Origin: Pseudomonas wadenswilerensis
GTDB lineage: Bacteria > Pseudomonadota > Gammaproteobacteria > Pseudomonadales > Pseudomonadaceae
Assembly (NCBI RefSeq): GCF_900497695.1
Contig: NZ_UIDD01000009.1
Span: forward strand, 62,001-126,000
Reading direction: 5' to 3'
Length of the DNA: 64,000 nt
Shown here: positions 53,906 to 63,573 of the stretch, piece by piece
Layout: each line of letters opens with the position of its first letter
Position numbering within the stretch: position 1 is the first letter of the stretch
The notes under the pieces: model-generated
The model's database searches: none
What the model saw: the letters and a program-made list of their open reading frames with translations, nothing else
What the model was told of the DNA's origin: nothing
Translations under genes and position numbers: made by a program

Positions 53906-55755
53906 ACCTTATCTTCCTGACGTTCGTATTCCCCCTGATCGGCTTCCTGCTGCTGTCGTTCTCGCGCGGTCGCTGGTCCGAGAACCTGTCGGCGCTGGTC
54001 GGCGTCGGCTCGGTGGGCCTCTCGGCCGCCGTGGCCGCCTACGTGATCTGGCAGTTCAACATCGCCCCGCCGGAAGGCGGCGCGTACAGCCAGCTGCTGT
54101 GGCAGTGGATGTCGGTGGACGGCTTTGCGCCGAACTTCACCCTGTACGTGGATGGTCTGTCGGTCACCATGCTCGGCGTGGTCACCGGTGTCGGCTTCCT
54201 GATCCACCTGTTCGCGTCCTGGTACATGCGTGGTGAAGCCGGCTATTCGCGCTTCTTCGCCTACACCAACCTGTTCATTGCCAGCATGCTGTTCCTGGTT
54301 CTGGGCGACAACCTGCTGTTCATCTACTTCGGTTGGGAAGGCGTGGGCCTGTGCTCGTACCTGTTGATCGGTTTCTACTACAGCAACCGCAACAACGGCA
54401 ACGCCGCGCTGAAAGCCTTCATCGTCACCCGTATCGGCGACGTGTTCATGGCCATCGGCCTGTTCATCCTGTTCGCCCAGCTCGGCACCCTGAACGTGCA
54501 GGAGCTGCTGGTACTGGCGCCGCAGAAGTTCCAGGCGGGTGATTTCTGGATGGTCCTGGCGACCCTGATGCTGCTCGGTGGCGCGGTCGGTAAATCGGCC
54601 CAGCTGCCGCTGCAGACCTGGCTTGCCGACGCGATGGCCGGCCCTACCCCGGTTTCGGCACTGATCCACGCGGCAACCATGGTTACCGCCGGCGTTTACC
54701 TGATTGCCCGTACCCACGGTCTGTTCGCCCTGGCACCTGACATCCTGCACCTGGTCGGTGTGGTCGGCGGCGTGACCCTGGTACTGGCCGGCTTTGCCGC
54801 CCTGGTCCAGACCGACATCAAGCGTATCCTCGCCTACTCGACCATGAGCCAGATCGGCTACATGTTCCTGGCCCTGGGCGTTGGCGCCTGGGAAGGCGCG
54901 ATCTTCCACCTGATGACCCACGCCTTCTTCAAGGCCCTGCTGTTCCTTGCCTCCGGTGCGGTGATCGTTGCCTGCCACCACGAGCAGAACATCTTCAAGA
55001 TGGGCGGCCTGTGGAAGAAACTGCCCCTGGCCTACGCCAGCTTCATCGTCGGTGGCGCCGCCCTGGCTGCCCTGCCGCTGCTGACCGCCGGCTTCTACTC
55101 CAAGGACGAGATCCTCTGGGAAGCCTTCGCCAGCGGCAACAACGGTCTGCTGTACGCCGGCCTGGTCGGTGCGTTCATGACCTCGCTGTACACCTTCCGC
55201 CTGATCTTCATCGCCTTCCACGGCGAAGCCAAGACCGAAGCTCACGCCGGCCACGGGATTTCCCACTGGCTGCCACTGGGCGTGCTGATCGTGCTGTCGA
55301 CCTTCGTCGGTGCCTGGATTCATCCACCACTGGCAGGCGTGCTGCCGCAGAGCGTCGGCCATGCTGGCGGCGAAGCCAAGCACAGCCTGGAAATCGCCTC
55401 GGGCGCCATCGCCATCGCCGGTATCCTGCTGGCCGCGATGCTGTTCCTGGGCAAGCGTCGCCTGGTTACCGCGATCGCCAACAGCGGCATCGGTCGTGTG
55501 CTGTCGGCCTGGTGGTTCGCCGCCTGGGGCTTCGACTGGATCTACGACAAGCTGTTCGTCAAACCTTACCTGCTGATCAGCCACATCCTGCGCAAGGATC
55601 CGGTTGACCGCAGCATCGGCCTGATTCCGCGTATGGCGAAGGGCGGTCATGCCGCCATGAGCAAAACCGAAACCGGTCAGCTGCGCTGGTACACCGCTTC
55701 GATCGCCGTAGGTGCCGTGCTTGTGCTCGGTGCCGTTGTTATGGCTGCGGTCTGA
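53902..55755 (+). CDS. nuoL: NADH-quinone oxidoreductase subunit L
   Basis: A 617-residue antiporter-like proton pump with about 16 helices and the long lateral helix near the C-terminus. Conserved: FGWEGVGLCSYLLIGFYY (key Glu), GKSAQLPLQTWLADAMAGPT and HAFFKALLFLASGAV. Confidence 0.96.
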   Translation: MNLIFLTFVFPLIGFLLLSFSRGRWSENLSALVGVGSVGLSAAVAAYVIWQFNIAPPEGGAYSQLLWQWMSVDGFAPNFTLYVDGLSVTMLGVVTGVGFLIHLFASWYMRGEAGYSRFFAYTNLFIASMLFLVLGDNLLFIYFGWEGVGLCSYLLIGFYYSNRNNGNAALKAFIVTRIGDVFMAIGLFILFAQLGTLNVQELLVLAPQKFQAGDFWMVLATLMLLGGAVGKSAQLPLQTWLADAMAGPTPVSALIHAATMVTAGVYLIARTHGLFALAPDILHLVGVVGGVTLVLAGFAALVQTDIKRILAYSTMSQIGYMFLALGVGAWEGAIFHLMTHAFFKALLFLASGAVIVACHHEQNIFKMGGLWKKLPLAYASFIVGGAALAALPLLTAGFYSKDEILWEAFASGNNGLLYAGLVGAFMTSLYTFRLIFIAFHGEAKTEAHAGHGISHWLPLGVLIVLSTFVGAWIHPPLAGVLPQSVGHAGGEAKHSLEIASGAIAIAGILLAAMLFLGKRRLVTAIANSGIGRVLSAWWFAAWGFDWIYDKLFVKPYLLISHILRKDPVDRSIGLIPRMAKGGHAAMSKTETGQLRWYTASIAVGAVLVLGAVVMAAV

Positions 55756-55794
55756 TATGAACCTTGCGACTTTGCGAAAGGAATTGAGCCCGTC

Positions 55795-57327
55795 ATGATT
55801 TTGCCTTGGCTGATCCTGATCCCCTTCATCGGTGGCCTGCTGTGCTGGCTGGGTGAGCGCTTCGGCGCCACCCTGCCGCGCTGGATTGCGCTGCTGACCA
55901 TGTCCCTGCTGCTTGGTATCGGCCTCTGGCTGTGGGCCAACGGGGACTACACCCTGGCCCCTGCACCGGGCGCCGCGCCTGAGTGGGCGGTCGAATTCAA
56001 AGTGCTGTGGATCGAGCGCTTCGGCATCAGCCTGCACCTGGCCCTCGACGGCCTGTCGCTGCTGATGATCCTGCTCACCGGCCTGCTCGGTGTGCTCTCG
56101 GTACTGTGCTCCTGGAAAGAGATCACCCGCCACGTCGGCTTCTTCCACCTCAACCTGATGTGGATCCTCGGTGGCGTGGTCGGTGTGTTCCTCGCCCTGG
56201 ACCTGTTCCTGTTCTTCTTCTTCTGGGAAATGATGCTGGTGCCGATGTATTTCCTCATCGCGCTCTGGGGTCACAGCTCCTCGGACGGCAAGAAGACCCG
56301 GATCTACGCCGCGACCAAGTTCTTCATCTTCACCCAGGCCAGCGGCCTGATCATGTTGGTGGCGATCCTCGGCCTGGTACTGGTCAACTACAGCAACACC
56401 GGTGTGATCACCTTCGACTACACCCAGTTGCTCAAGGCCGAACTGCCGGCGGGCACCGAATACCTGCTGATGCTCGGCTTCTTCATCGCCTTCGCGGTCA
56501 AACTGCCGGTCGTACCCTTCCACTCCTGGCTGCCTGATGCTCACGCCCAGGCACCGACCGCAGGTTCCGTCGACCTCGCCGGTATCTTGCTGAAGACTGC
56601 GGCCTACGGCCTGCTGCGTTTCGCCCTGCCGCTGTTCCCGAATGCCTCGGCCGAGTTTGCCCCGATCGCCATGACCCTGGGTCTGATCGGGATTTTCTAC
56701 GGTGCCTTCCTGGCGTTCGCCCAGACCGACATCAAGCGTCTGGTCGCCTTCTCCAGCGTTTCGCACATGGGCTTCGTGCTGATCGGTATCTACTCCGGCA
56801 GCCAGCAAGCACTGCAAGGTGCGGTGATCCAGATGCTGGCCCACGGCCTGTCGGCGGCGGCACTGTTTATCCTCGCCGGCCAGCTGTACGAGCGCCTGCA
56901 CACCCGTGACATGCGTCAGATGGGTGGCCTGTGGCACCGTATCGCCTACCTGCCGGCAATCAGCCTGTTCTTCGCTGCGGCGTCGCTGGGCCTGCCGGGT
57001 ACCGGTAACTTCGTGGGCGAATTCCTGATCCTGATCGGCAGCTTCGTCGCCTCGCCATGGGTCACCGTGATCGCCACTTCCGGCCTGGTGTTCGGTTCGG
57101 TGTACTCGCTGATCATGATTCACCGCGCCTACTTCGGCCCGGCCAAATCCGATGAAGCCCTGGCTGGCATGGATACCCGTGAACTGATCATGGTGCTGGG
57201 CCTGGCTGGCCTGCTGATCTTGCTGGGCATCTACCCGCAGCCGTTCCTGGACACTTCTGCCGCCACCATGAGCGGTGTGCAGCAGTGGTTCGGTACCGCT
57301 TTCACTCAACTCGCTTCGGCCCGGTAA
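55795..57327 (+). CDS. nuoM: NADH-quinone oxidoreductase subunit M
   Basis: A 510-residue antiporter-like subunit with about 14 helices. Conserved: FFFWEMMLVPMYFLIALWG (key Glu) and KLPVVPFHSWLPDAHAQAPT. GGAATTGAG lies upstream of the ATG. Confidence 0.96.
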   Translation: MILPWLILIPFIGGLLCWLGERFGATLPRWIALLTMSLLLGIGLWLWANGDYTLAPAPGAAPEWAVEFKVLWIERFGISLHLALDGLSLLMILLTGLLGVLSVLCSWKEITRHVGFFHLNLMWILGGVVGVFLALDLFLFFFFWEMMLVPMYFLIALWGHSSSDGKKTRIYAATKFFIFTQASGLIMLVAILGLVLVNYSNTGVITFDYTQLLKAELPAGTEYLLMLGFFIAFAVKLPVVPFHSWLPDAHAQAPTAGSVDLAGILLKTAAYGLLRFALPLFPNASAEFAPIAMTLGLIGIFYGAFLAFAQTDIKRLVAFSSVSHMGFVLIGIYSGSQQALQGAVIQMLAHGLSAAALFILAGQLYERLHTRDMRQMGGLWHRIAYLPAISLFFAAASLGLPGTGNFVGEFLILIGSFVASPWVTVIATSGLVFGSVYSLIMIHRAYFGPAKSDEALAGMDTRELIMVLGLAGLLILLGIYPQPFLDTSAATMSGVQQWFGTAFTQLASAR

Positions 57328-57334
57328 GAGCGCT

Positions 57335-58804
57335 ATGGACCTGACGATTCAACACTTTATCGCGCTTGCGCCGCTGCTGATCACCACCATCACCACTGTC
57401 GTGGTGATGCTGGCGATCGCCTGGCGCCGCAACCACTCGCAAACCTTCCTGCTGTCCATCGTGGGCCTGAACCTGGCCCTGCTGTCGATCATCCCGGCCC
57501 TGAAGGTTGCGCCACTGGCGGTCACCCCGCTGCTGACCATCGACAACTTCGCCTGCCTGTACATGGCGCTGATCCTGGTCGCCACCCTGGCCTGCGTCAC
57601 CCTCGCCCACGCGTATCTGGGTGATGGCGGCAAAGGCTACCCGGGCAACCGCGAAGAGCTGTACCTGCTGATCCTCATGTCGGCACTGGGCGGCCTGGTA
57701 CTGGTCAGCGCGCAGCACCTGGCAGGCCTGTTCATTGGCCTGGAGCTGCTGTCGGTACCGGTCTATGGCCTGGTGGCCTATGCCTTCTTCAACAAGCGTT
57801 CGCTGGAAGCCGGCATCAAGTACATGGTGCTCTCGGCCGCCGGTTCCGCCTTCCTGCTGTTCGGCATGGCGCTGCTGTATGCCGACGCCGGCAGCCTGAG
57901 CTTCGACGGTATCGGCAAGGCCCTGGCAACCACCAGCATGCCGAGCATGATCGCCCAGCTGGGCCTGGGCATGATGCTGGTCGGCCTGGCCTTCAAACTG
58001 TCGCTGGTGCCTTTCCACCTGTGGACCCCGGACGTCTACGAAGGTGCTCCGGCACCGGTTGCCGCCTTCCTGGCCACCGCCAGCAAGGTTGCCGTGTTCG
58101 CCGTCGTCGTACGCCTGTTCATGCTCTCCCCTGCTGCCAGCAGCGGCGTGCTGACCACCGTGCTGTCGGTGATCGCCGTGGCTTCGATCCTGATCGGTAA
58201 CCTGCTGGCGCTGACCCAGAGCAACCTCAAGCGTCTGCTCGGTTACTCCTCGATTGCCCACTTCGGTTACCTGCTGATCGCCCTGGTGGCGAGCAAGGGT
58301 CTGGCCGTCGAAGCCATCGGCGTGTACCTGGTCACCTACGTGATCACCAGCCTCGGTGCCTTCGGCGTGATCACCCTGATGTCGTCGCCGTACAACGGCC
58401 GTGACGCCGACGCCCTGTACGAGTACCGCGGCCTGTTCTGGCGCCGTCCGTACCTGACCGCGGTGCTGACCGTGATGATGCTGTCGCTGGCGGGTATCCC
58501 GCTGACCGCAGGCTTCATCGGCAAGTTCTACATCATCGCTACCGGCGTCGAGTCGCAGCTGTGGTGGCTGGTCGGTGCCCTGGTGATCGGTAGTGCCATC
58601 GGCGTGTTCTACTACCTGCGCGTGATGGTCACCCTGTACCTGATCGAGCCGAACCTGCGTCGCCACGACGCCCCGCTGAACTGGGAACAGCGTACTGGCG
58701 GCGTCATGCTGCTGGCCATCGCCATCCTCGCTTTCGTGCTGGGTGTGTACCCGCAACCGTTGCTGGACATGGTTCAGCATGCCGGGCTGCAACTGATCGG
58801 TTGA
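57335..58804 (+). CDS. nuoN: NADH-quinone oxidoreductase subunit N
   Basis: ATG 57335 (MDLTIQHFIALAPLL) gives 489 residues, normal for NuoN, and lies seven bases after the nuoM stop; a longer frame from 57275 overlaps nuoM without reason. Antiporter-like, with LFIGLELLSVPVYGLVAY (key Glu) and KLSLVPFHLWTPDVYEGAP. Last gene of the operon, followed by a terminator. Confidence 0.95.
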   Translation: MDLTIQHFIALAPLLITTITTVVVMLAIAWRRNHSQTFLLSIVGLNLALLSIIPALKVAPLAVTPLLTIDNFACLYMALILVATLACVTLAHAYLGDGGKGYPGNREELYLLILMSALGGLVLVSAQHLAGLFIGLELLSVPVYGLVAYAFFNKRSLEAGIKYMVLSAAGSAFLLFGMALLYADAGSLSFDGIGKALATTSMPSMIAQLGLGMMLVGLAFKLSLVPFHLWTPDVYEGAPAPVAAFLATASKVAVFAVVVRLFMLSPAASSGVLTTVLSVIAVASILIGNLLALTQSNLKRLLGYSSIAHFGYLLIALVASKGLAVEAIGVYLVTYVITSLGAFGVITLMSSPYNGRDADALYEYRGLFWRRPYLTAVLTVMMLSLAGIPLTAGFIGKFYIIATGVESQLWWLVGALVIGSAIGVFYYLRVMVTLYLIEPNLRRHDAPLNWEQRTGGVMLLAIAILAFVLGVYPQPLLDMVQHAGLQLIG

Positions 58805-58820
58805 TCGATCTGGCTATGAC

Positions 58821-58846
58821 AAACACCCCGCTTCGGCGGGGTGTTT
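58821..58846 (+). terminator. Rho-independent terminator of the nuo operon
   Basis: AAACACCCCGC-TTCG-GCGGGGTGTTTTG, 11-pair stem. Confidence 0.93.
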
Positions 58847-58866
58847 TGTTTTGGGCTGCTCTGCAA

Positions 58867-58935
58867 CCATCGCTGGCAAGCCAGCTCCCACAGGATTTGG
58901 TGATGATCCTGTGGGAGCTGGCTTGCCAGCGATGA
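58867..58935. repeat. Inverted REP pair (REPIN)
   Basis: Two perfect opposed REP copies around a loop containing TTTGGTGATGAT, after the nuo terminator. Confidence 0.9.
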
Positions 58936-59014
58936 GGCCGGTACAGATCGGCGACTGTGCTTCGTCTGATAGTTGCGACGTCAGATACCCGCTCACAGTC
59001 CCGGAACCCCCTCG

Positions 59015-61069
59015 ATGCGCCCCACCCTACCCCGCTCCTCCCTCGCCTTGCTGATCTCCTGTGCCGCGTCGGTCCAGGCCGGCGAAGGCATCGAACTCGG
59101 TCAGGTACTGATCCAGGAACAGGAACACAGCGAACTGCAGGACGCTCGCGATCGCCTGCAGCAGGTGCCCGGCGCCAGCAACCTGATCGACATGCGGCGA
59201 GTGGAGCAAGGCCGGGTCGCCAGCAACCAGGATGTGCTCGCCTACCAACCCGGGGTGTTCGCCCAGTCGGCCGGCAACGATGGCATCAAGCTGTCGATCC
59301 GCGGTTCGGGCATCAACCGCGCACCCGGCGCCCATGGCTCGGGCGTGTACACGATGTTCGACGGTTTGCCGTTGACCGGCCCGGGTGGCACCCCTTATGA
59401 GCTGTTCGAGCCGCTGTGGCTGAGCCGCGCCGAAGTGCTGCGCGGCGCCAACGGTTTCGACAAGGGGTCACTGGCCCTGGGCGGCGCCATCGACTACATC
59501 ACCCACACCGGCCGCGACGCCGCACCGCTGCAACTGCGCTACGAGATCGGCAGCCGCGGCTACGCCAAGCGCCAGATCAGTTCCGGCCAGGTACTGGGTG
59601 ACCTGGACTACTACGTAGCGCTGACCGATTCCGAATACGACGGTTACCAGGATCACAGCAGCGGCAGCAGCAAGGGCATCGCCGCCAACGTCGGCTACCG
59701 TTTCAACCCGAACCTGAAAACCCGCTTTTACCTGCGCTACCGCGAAACCGAGAACGATCTGGCCGGACGCTTGACCCAGGAGCAGATCAAGCACGACCCG
59801 CGCGCGGCCAACCCGGCCTACCTGAGCCGCGATGACAGCCGTCCGCAGCCGGGCAGTACCTGGCTGGGCAACAAGACCACCTTCTATCTCGATGACGATT
59901 CGCAACTGGAAGCAGGCCTGGTCTATCACGACTATCCGATGGATCTGCGTGAAGGCCCGATGCGCCTGAAGGTCGCCTACACCGACGTCAGCGGCACCCT
60001 GAATTATCAGCGCCGCCACACCCTGTTCGGTCACGAGAGCAAAACCACCGTCGGCTGGCGCACCACCAAGCACCTGCCCAACAGCGGTGCTTCGCAGTAC
60101 TCGCGGGTGAATGGGGTATTCGGTGCGAAAACGCGAGATTTCACCTACCAGGGTTCGGACACCGTCCTGCATGTTGGCAACGAACTGGAACTGATCCCCG
60201 ACCTGTGGCTGACCAGCGGCCTGGCGGCGATCTACACCCGTCGCGAAAGCGCGGTGACCTATCCGGACAACGGCGGCAAGGTCAGCCAAAGTGACTGGGA
60301 CTACGCCCCGCGTCTGGGCCTGCGCTATGACATCAGCCCGCAGTTGCAGGTCTATGGCAACCTGAGCCGCTCGGTGGAGCCGCCGCACCCGTGGGCGCTG
60401 ATCTGGAGCTCGACCAGCGCCACGCAACCTATCGAAATGCACAACCAGACCGCCACCACCCTGGAACTGGGAGCCCGTGGCGAGTCGGCCATCGGTCGCT
60501 GGGACCTGGCCTGGTATTACTCGGACGTACGCCATGAGCTGCTGGCCGTGGAGATCGTGCAAGGTCAGCCCGCCAAGGAGTTCAACGCCAGCCCAACCGT
60601 GCACCAGGGCATCGAGGCCGGGCTCGACAGCCTGCTCTGGGAACGCGGCGGCGTCGGCAAGCTGTCCCTGCGCCAGGCCTACACCTTCAGCGACTTCCAC
60701 TACCGCGACGACGATACCTTTGGCGACAACCGCCTGCCGGGCATCCCCATGCACTACTACCAGGCCGAGTTGCGCTTCGACCTGCCCAGCGGCTTGTATG
60801 CGGGGATCAACACGCAGATGGCGTCCAAGGTCCAGGTCGACTACGCCAACAGCTACCCGGCCGGCGCCTATGCCATTCTCGGCGCCACCCTGGGCTACAA
60901 CTCGCCGAAACAAGACTGGCAAACCTGGCTCGACCTGCGCAACCTGACCAACAAACGCTACGCCGCCACCGTTACCCCGGGCTACGACGACAAGGGGGCG
61001 GACGCCGCCCGCTCGACCCCGGGCGAAGGCTTCGGCGTCTACGCCGGGGTGTCGTACAGCTTCCGCTAA
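59015..61069 (+). CDS. TonB-dependent outer-membrane receptor
   Basis: ATG 59015 (MRPTLPRSSLALLISCAASV) gives a signal peptide and 684 residues in total. The plug domain includes DVLAYQPGVFAQSAGNDGIK and LSIRGSGINR; the barrel ends VYAGVSYSFR, with the usual aromatic next to last. There is no N-terminal signalling domain of the FecA type and no sigma/anti-sigma pair nearby. It could import a ferric siderophore or another ligand, and I see no Fur box upstream. The stop overlaps that of the convergent permease by a few bases. Confidence 0.88.
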   Translation: MRPTLPRSSLALLISCAASVQAGEGIELGQVLIQEQEHSELQDARDRLQQVPGASNLIDMRRVEQGRVASNQDVLAYQPGVFAQSAGNDGIKLSIRGSGINRAPGAHGSGVYTMFDGLPLTGPGGTPYELFEPLWLSRAEVLRGANGFDKGSLALGGAIDYITHTGRDAAPLQLRYEIGSRGYAKRQISSGQVLGDLDYYVALTDSEYDGYQDHSSGSSKGIAANVGYRFNPNLKTRFYLRYRETENDLAGRLTQEQIKHDPRAANPAYLSRDDSRPQPGSTWLGNKTTFYLDDDSQLEAGLVYHDYPMDLREGPMRLKVAYTDVSGTLNYQRRHTLFGHESKTTVGWRTTKHLPNSGASQYSRVNGVFGAKTRDFTYQGSDTVLHVGNELELIPDLWLTSGLAAIYTRRESAVTYPDNGGKVSQSDWDYAPRLGLRYDISPQLQVYGNLSRSVEPPHPWALIWSSTSATQPIEMHNQTATTLELGARGESAIGRWDLAWYYSDVRHELLAVEIVQGQPAKEFNASPTVHQGIEAGLDSLLWERGGVGKLSLRQAYTFSDFHYRDDDTFGDNRLPGIPMHYYQAELRFDLPSGLYAGINTQMASKVQVDYANSYPAGAYAILGATLGYNSPKQDWQTWLDLRNLTNKRYAATVTPGYDDKGADAARSTPGEGFGVYAGVSYSFR

Positions 61070-62130
61070 CTGGGCAATTGCACCTGCGGCTTGGTCGAGA
61101 CGAAGATCGCCCAGCTGGACATGAACAGCGCGGCGATCAGCGGGCCGATGACGAAGCCATTGAGCCCGAACACGGCAAGGCCACCGAGGGTGGAGACGAG
61201 AATAAGGTAGTCGGGCATCTTGGTGTCCTTGCCCACCAGGATCGGACGCAGCACGTTGTCCACCAGGCCGATCACGAACACACCGTAGGCCGCCAGCACC
61301 GCGCCTTGCCAGAAGGCTCCGGTAGCGACGAAGTACACCGCCACCGGCGCCCAGACGATCCCCGCGCCCACCGCGGGCAGCAGCGACAGGAAAGCCATCA
61401 GCACCCCCCAGACCAGGGCGCTGGGAATGTCCAGAATCCAGAAGATGATCCCGCCGAGGGCGCCCTGGGTCACCGCCACCAACAGGTTGCCTTTGACCGT
61501 GGCGCGCACCACGCGGTTGAACTTCAGTTGCAGGCGACGCTTCTGCTGCTCGGCCAGCGGCACCGCCGTGCGGATCTTGCGCACCAGCTCGGCGCCGTCA
61601 CGCAAGAAGAAATACAGCAGGTAGAGCATGACGGCGAAGCTCACCAGAAAATCGAAGGTGCCCTGGCCGAAGCTGAAGGCCTGGGTCGCGAAGAACTGAC
61701 TGCCCTGCACCGCACCCTTGGTGATCTTGTCGCGCAGGCCGGCCAGGTCGCCCATGCCCATGCGCTCGAGGAAATTCTGGACGAAGGCCGGGAGGATGTT
61801 CTTGAAGCGTTCGATGTAGCCGGCCAGGTCCAGCTCGCCGCTCTCGATGCTTTTGTACAGCGCAGCCCCCTCCTGCACCAGCAGGGTACTGATAATGATT
61901 ACCGGCAAGATCGCGATCACCAGGCAGATAAACAGGGTCAGCCCGGCGGCCAGGTTGCGCCGCCAGCCCAGGCGTGCCAGCAGCCGGCGTTGCAGCGGAG
62001 CGAAGACGATACCGAGGATCACTGCCCAGAACACCGCGCCATAGAACGGCAGGAGAATCCAGATAAAGGCAATGGTCACCAGCACCAGCAGTGCCAGCAA
62101 CGCCTTGTGTTGCATGACGGTTTCGTTCAT
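61066..62130 (-). CDS. AI-2E transporter (PerM/TqsA) family permease
   Basis: A 354-residue membrane protein with about eight helices in the pattern of the AI-2 exporter/PerM family. Typical features are ILLPFYGAVFWAVILGIVFA at the start, the soluble stretch between helices 3 and 4, and PAVGAGIVWAPVAVYFVATG and FVIGPLIAALFMSSW. The substrate is not known; an Na+/H+-antiporter role has been reported for some relatives. Confidence 0.88.
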   Translation of the reverse strand: MNETVMQHKALLALLVLVTIAFIWILLPFYGAVFWAVILGIVFAPLQRRLLARLGWRRNLAAGLTLFICLVIAILPVIIISTLLVQEGAALYKSIESGELDLAGYIERFKNILPAFVQNFLERMGMGDLAGLRDKITKGAVQGSQFFATQAFSFGQGTFDFLVSFAVMLYLLYFFLRDGAELVRKIRTAVPLAEQQKRRLQLKFNRVVRATVKGNLLVAVTQGALGGIIFWILDIPSALVWGVLMAFLSLLPAVGAGIVWAPVAVYFVATGAFWQGAVLAAYGVFVIGLVDNVLRPILVGKDTKMPDYLILVSTLGGLAVFGLNGFVIGPLIAALFMSSWAIFVSTKPQVQLPS

Positions 62131-62252
62131 GTGCGCTCCTTGTACGTTCTATTCGTTAGTGCCCCAGCCAGTGGTAAAAGTGCCGTTGATGCAGATCAAT
62201 AAAAGCCTGCCGCAGCCGGCGTAGCATTCGCGCCTTTTGCCGCAGCCCGATC

Positions 62253-63572
62253 ATGACCCTTCTCGCCAAACCCGAACTGCTCGCCCCCGCCGGCTCGCTG
62301 AAGAACATGCGCTATGCCTTCGCCTACGGCGCTGACGCCGTTTACGCCGGGCAGCCGCGCTACAGCCTGCGCGTGCGCAACAATGAATTCGATCACGCCA
62401 ACCTCGCGCTAGGTATCAAAGAGGCCCAGTCCCAGGGCAAGCGCTTCTATGTGGTGGTCAACATTGCCCCGCATAACGCCAAGCTCAAGACCTTCCTCAG
62501 GGACCTGACGCCGGTGATCGACATGGCCCCGGATGCACTGATCATGTCCGACCCCGGCCTGATCATGCTGGTGCGCCAGCACTTCCCGCAGATGCCGATC
62601 CACCTCTCGGTGCAGGCCAACACGGTGAACTGGGCCAGCGTCGAGTTCTGGCGCAGCCAGGGCCTGACCCGGGTGATCCTGTCGCGTGAACTGTCGCTGG
62701 AAGAGATCGAGGAGATTCGCCAACAGGTGCCGCAGATGGAGCTTGAGGTCTTCGTCCACGGCGCCCTGTGCATGGCCTACTCCGGCCGTTGCCTGCTGTC
62801 GGGCTACCTCAACCGCCGCGATGCCAACCAGGGCAGTTGCACCAACGCCTGCCGCTGGCAGTACAAGGCCACCCCGGCGAGCGAGAATGTCACCGGTGAA
62901 ATCGTTCGCGAGGTAGAGCCGACCCTGGGTCTCGGCGCACCGACCGAGCAAGTGTTCGTGCTGCAGGAAAGCAACCGCCCCGACGAAGACATGCCGGCCT
63001 TCGAAGACGAGCACGGCACCTACATCATGAACGCCAAGGACCTGCGCGCGGTGCAGCATGTCGAGCGGCTGACGCGCATGGGCGTGCATTCGCTGAAGAT
63101 CGAGGGCCGGACCAAGTCGCACTTCTACTGCGCGCGCACCGCCCAGGTGTACCGCCAGGCCATCGACGATGCCGTGGCCGGGCGCGAGTTCGACCGCAAC
63201 CTGATGCTCAACCTCGAATCACTGGCCCAGCGCGGATATACCGAGGGCTTCTTGCGCCGGCATATGCATGATGAATATCAGAACTACCAGCGTGGCAACT
63301 CGGTGTCCGAGCGCCAGCAGTTCGTCGGCGAACTGAGCGGCGAGCGGATCAACGGCCTGGCCGAAGTGCGGGTGAAGAATCGCTTTGCGGTGGGTGATCA
63401 TCTGGAATTGATGACGCCGAAGGGCAATTACCACTTCGACCTGCACCAGTTGCGTGATCGCCAGGGTGGCACGATCGAAGTGGCGCCGGGGGATGGGCAT
63501 ACGGTGTATCTGCCGATCCCCGAGCAGGTCGATCTGGCCTTCGGCTTGCTGCTCAGGGATCTGGTTCATTGA
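62253..63572 (+). CDS. trhP: U32 family protein TrhP/YegQ-like (tRNA hydroxylation)
   Basis: A 439-residue U32 peptidase-family protein. E. coli TrhP (YegQ) takes part in forming 5-hydroxyuridine at the tRNA wobble position. Conserved: LAPAGSLKNMRYAFAYGADA, FVHGALCMAYSGRCLLSGYL, the cysteine set GSCTNACRW and KIEGRTKSHFYCARTAQVYR. The ATG lacks a strong ribosome site but is the only start that fits the family. Confidence 0.9.
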   Translation: MTLLAKPELLAPAGSLKNMRYAFAYGADAVYAGQPRYSLRVRNNEFDHANLALGIKEAQSQGKRFYVVVNIAPHNAKLKTFLRDLTPVIDMAPDALIMSDPGLIMLVRQHFPQMPIHLSVQANTVNWASVEFWRSQGLTRVILSRELSLEEIEEIRQQVPQMELEVFVHGALCMAYSGRCLLSGYLNRRDANQGSCTNACRWQYKATPASENVTGEIVREVEPTLGLGAPTEQVFVLQESNRPDEDMPAFEDEHGTYIMNAKDLRAVQHVERLTRMGVHSLKIEGRTKSHFYCARTAQVYRQAIDDAVAGREFDRNLMLNLESLAQRGYTEGFLRRHMHDEYQNYQRGNSVSERQQFVGELSGERINGLAEVRVKNRFAVGDHLELMTPKGNYHFDLHQLRDRQGGTIEVAPGDGHTVYLPIPEQVDLAFGLLLRDLVH

Positions 63573-63573
63573 A

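Noticed and set aside
53593..57309. A 1238-codon open frame on the minus strand opposite nuoK-nuoM
   Set aside because: It is antisense to conserved complex I genes, has the Gln/His/Asp-rich low-complexity look of a GC-rich shadow frame and no domain.
58965..58985. Inverted repeat TCTGA-N11-TCAGA upstream of the TonB receptor as a Fur or other operator
   Set aside because: Five-base arms with a long spacer are expected by chance and do not match the Fur consensus.
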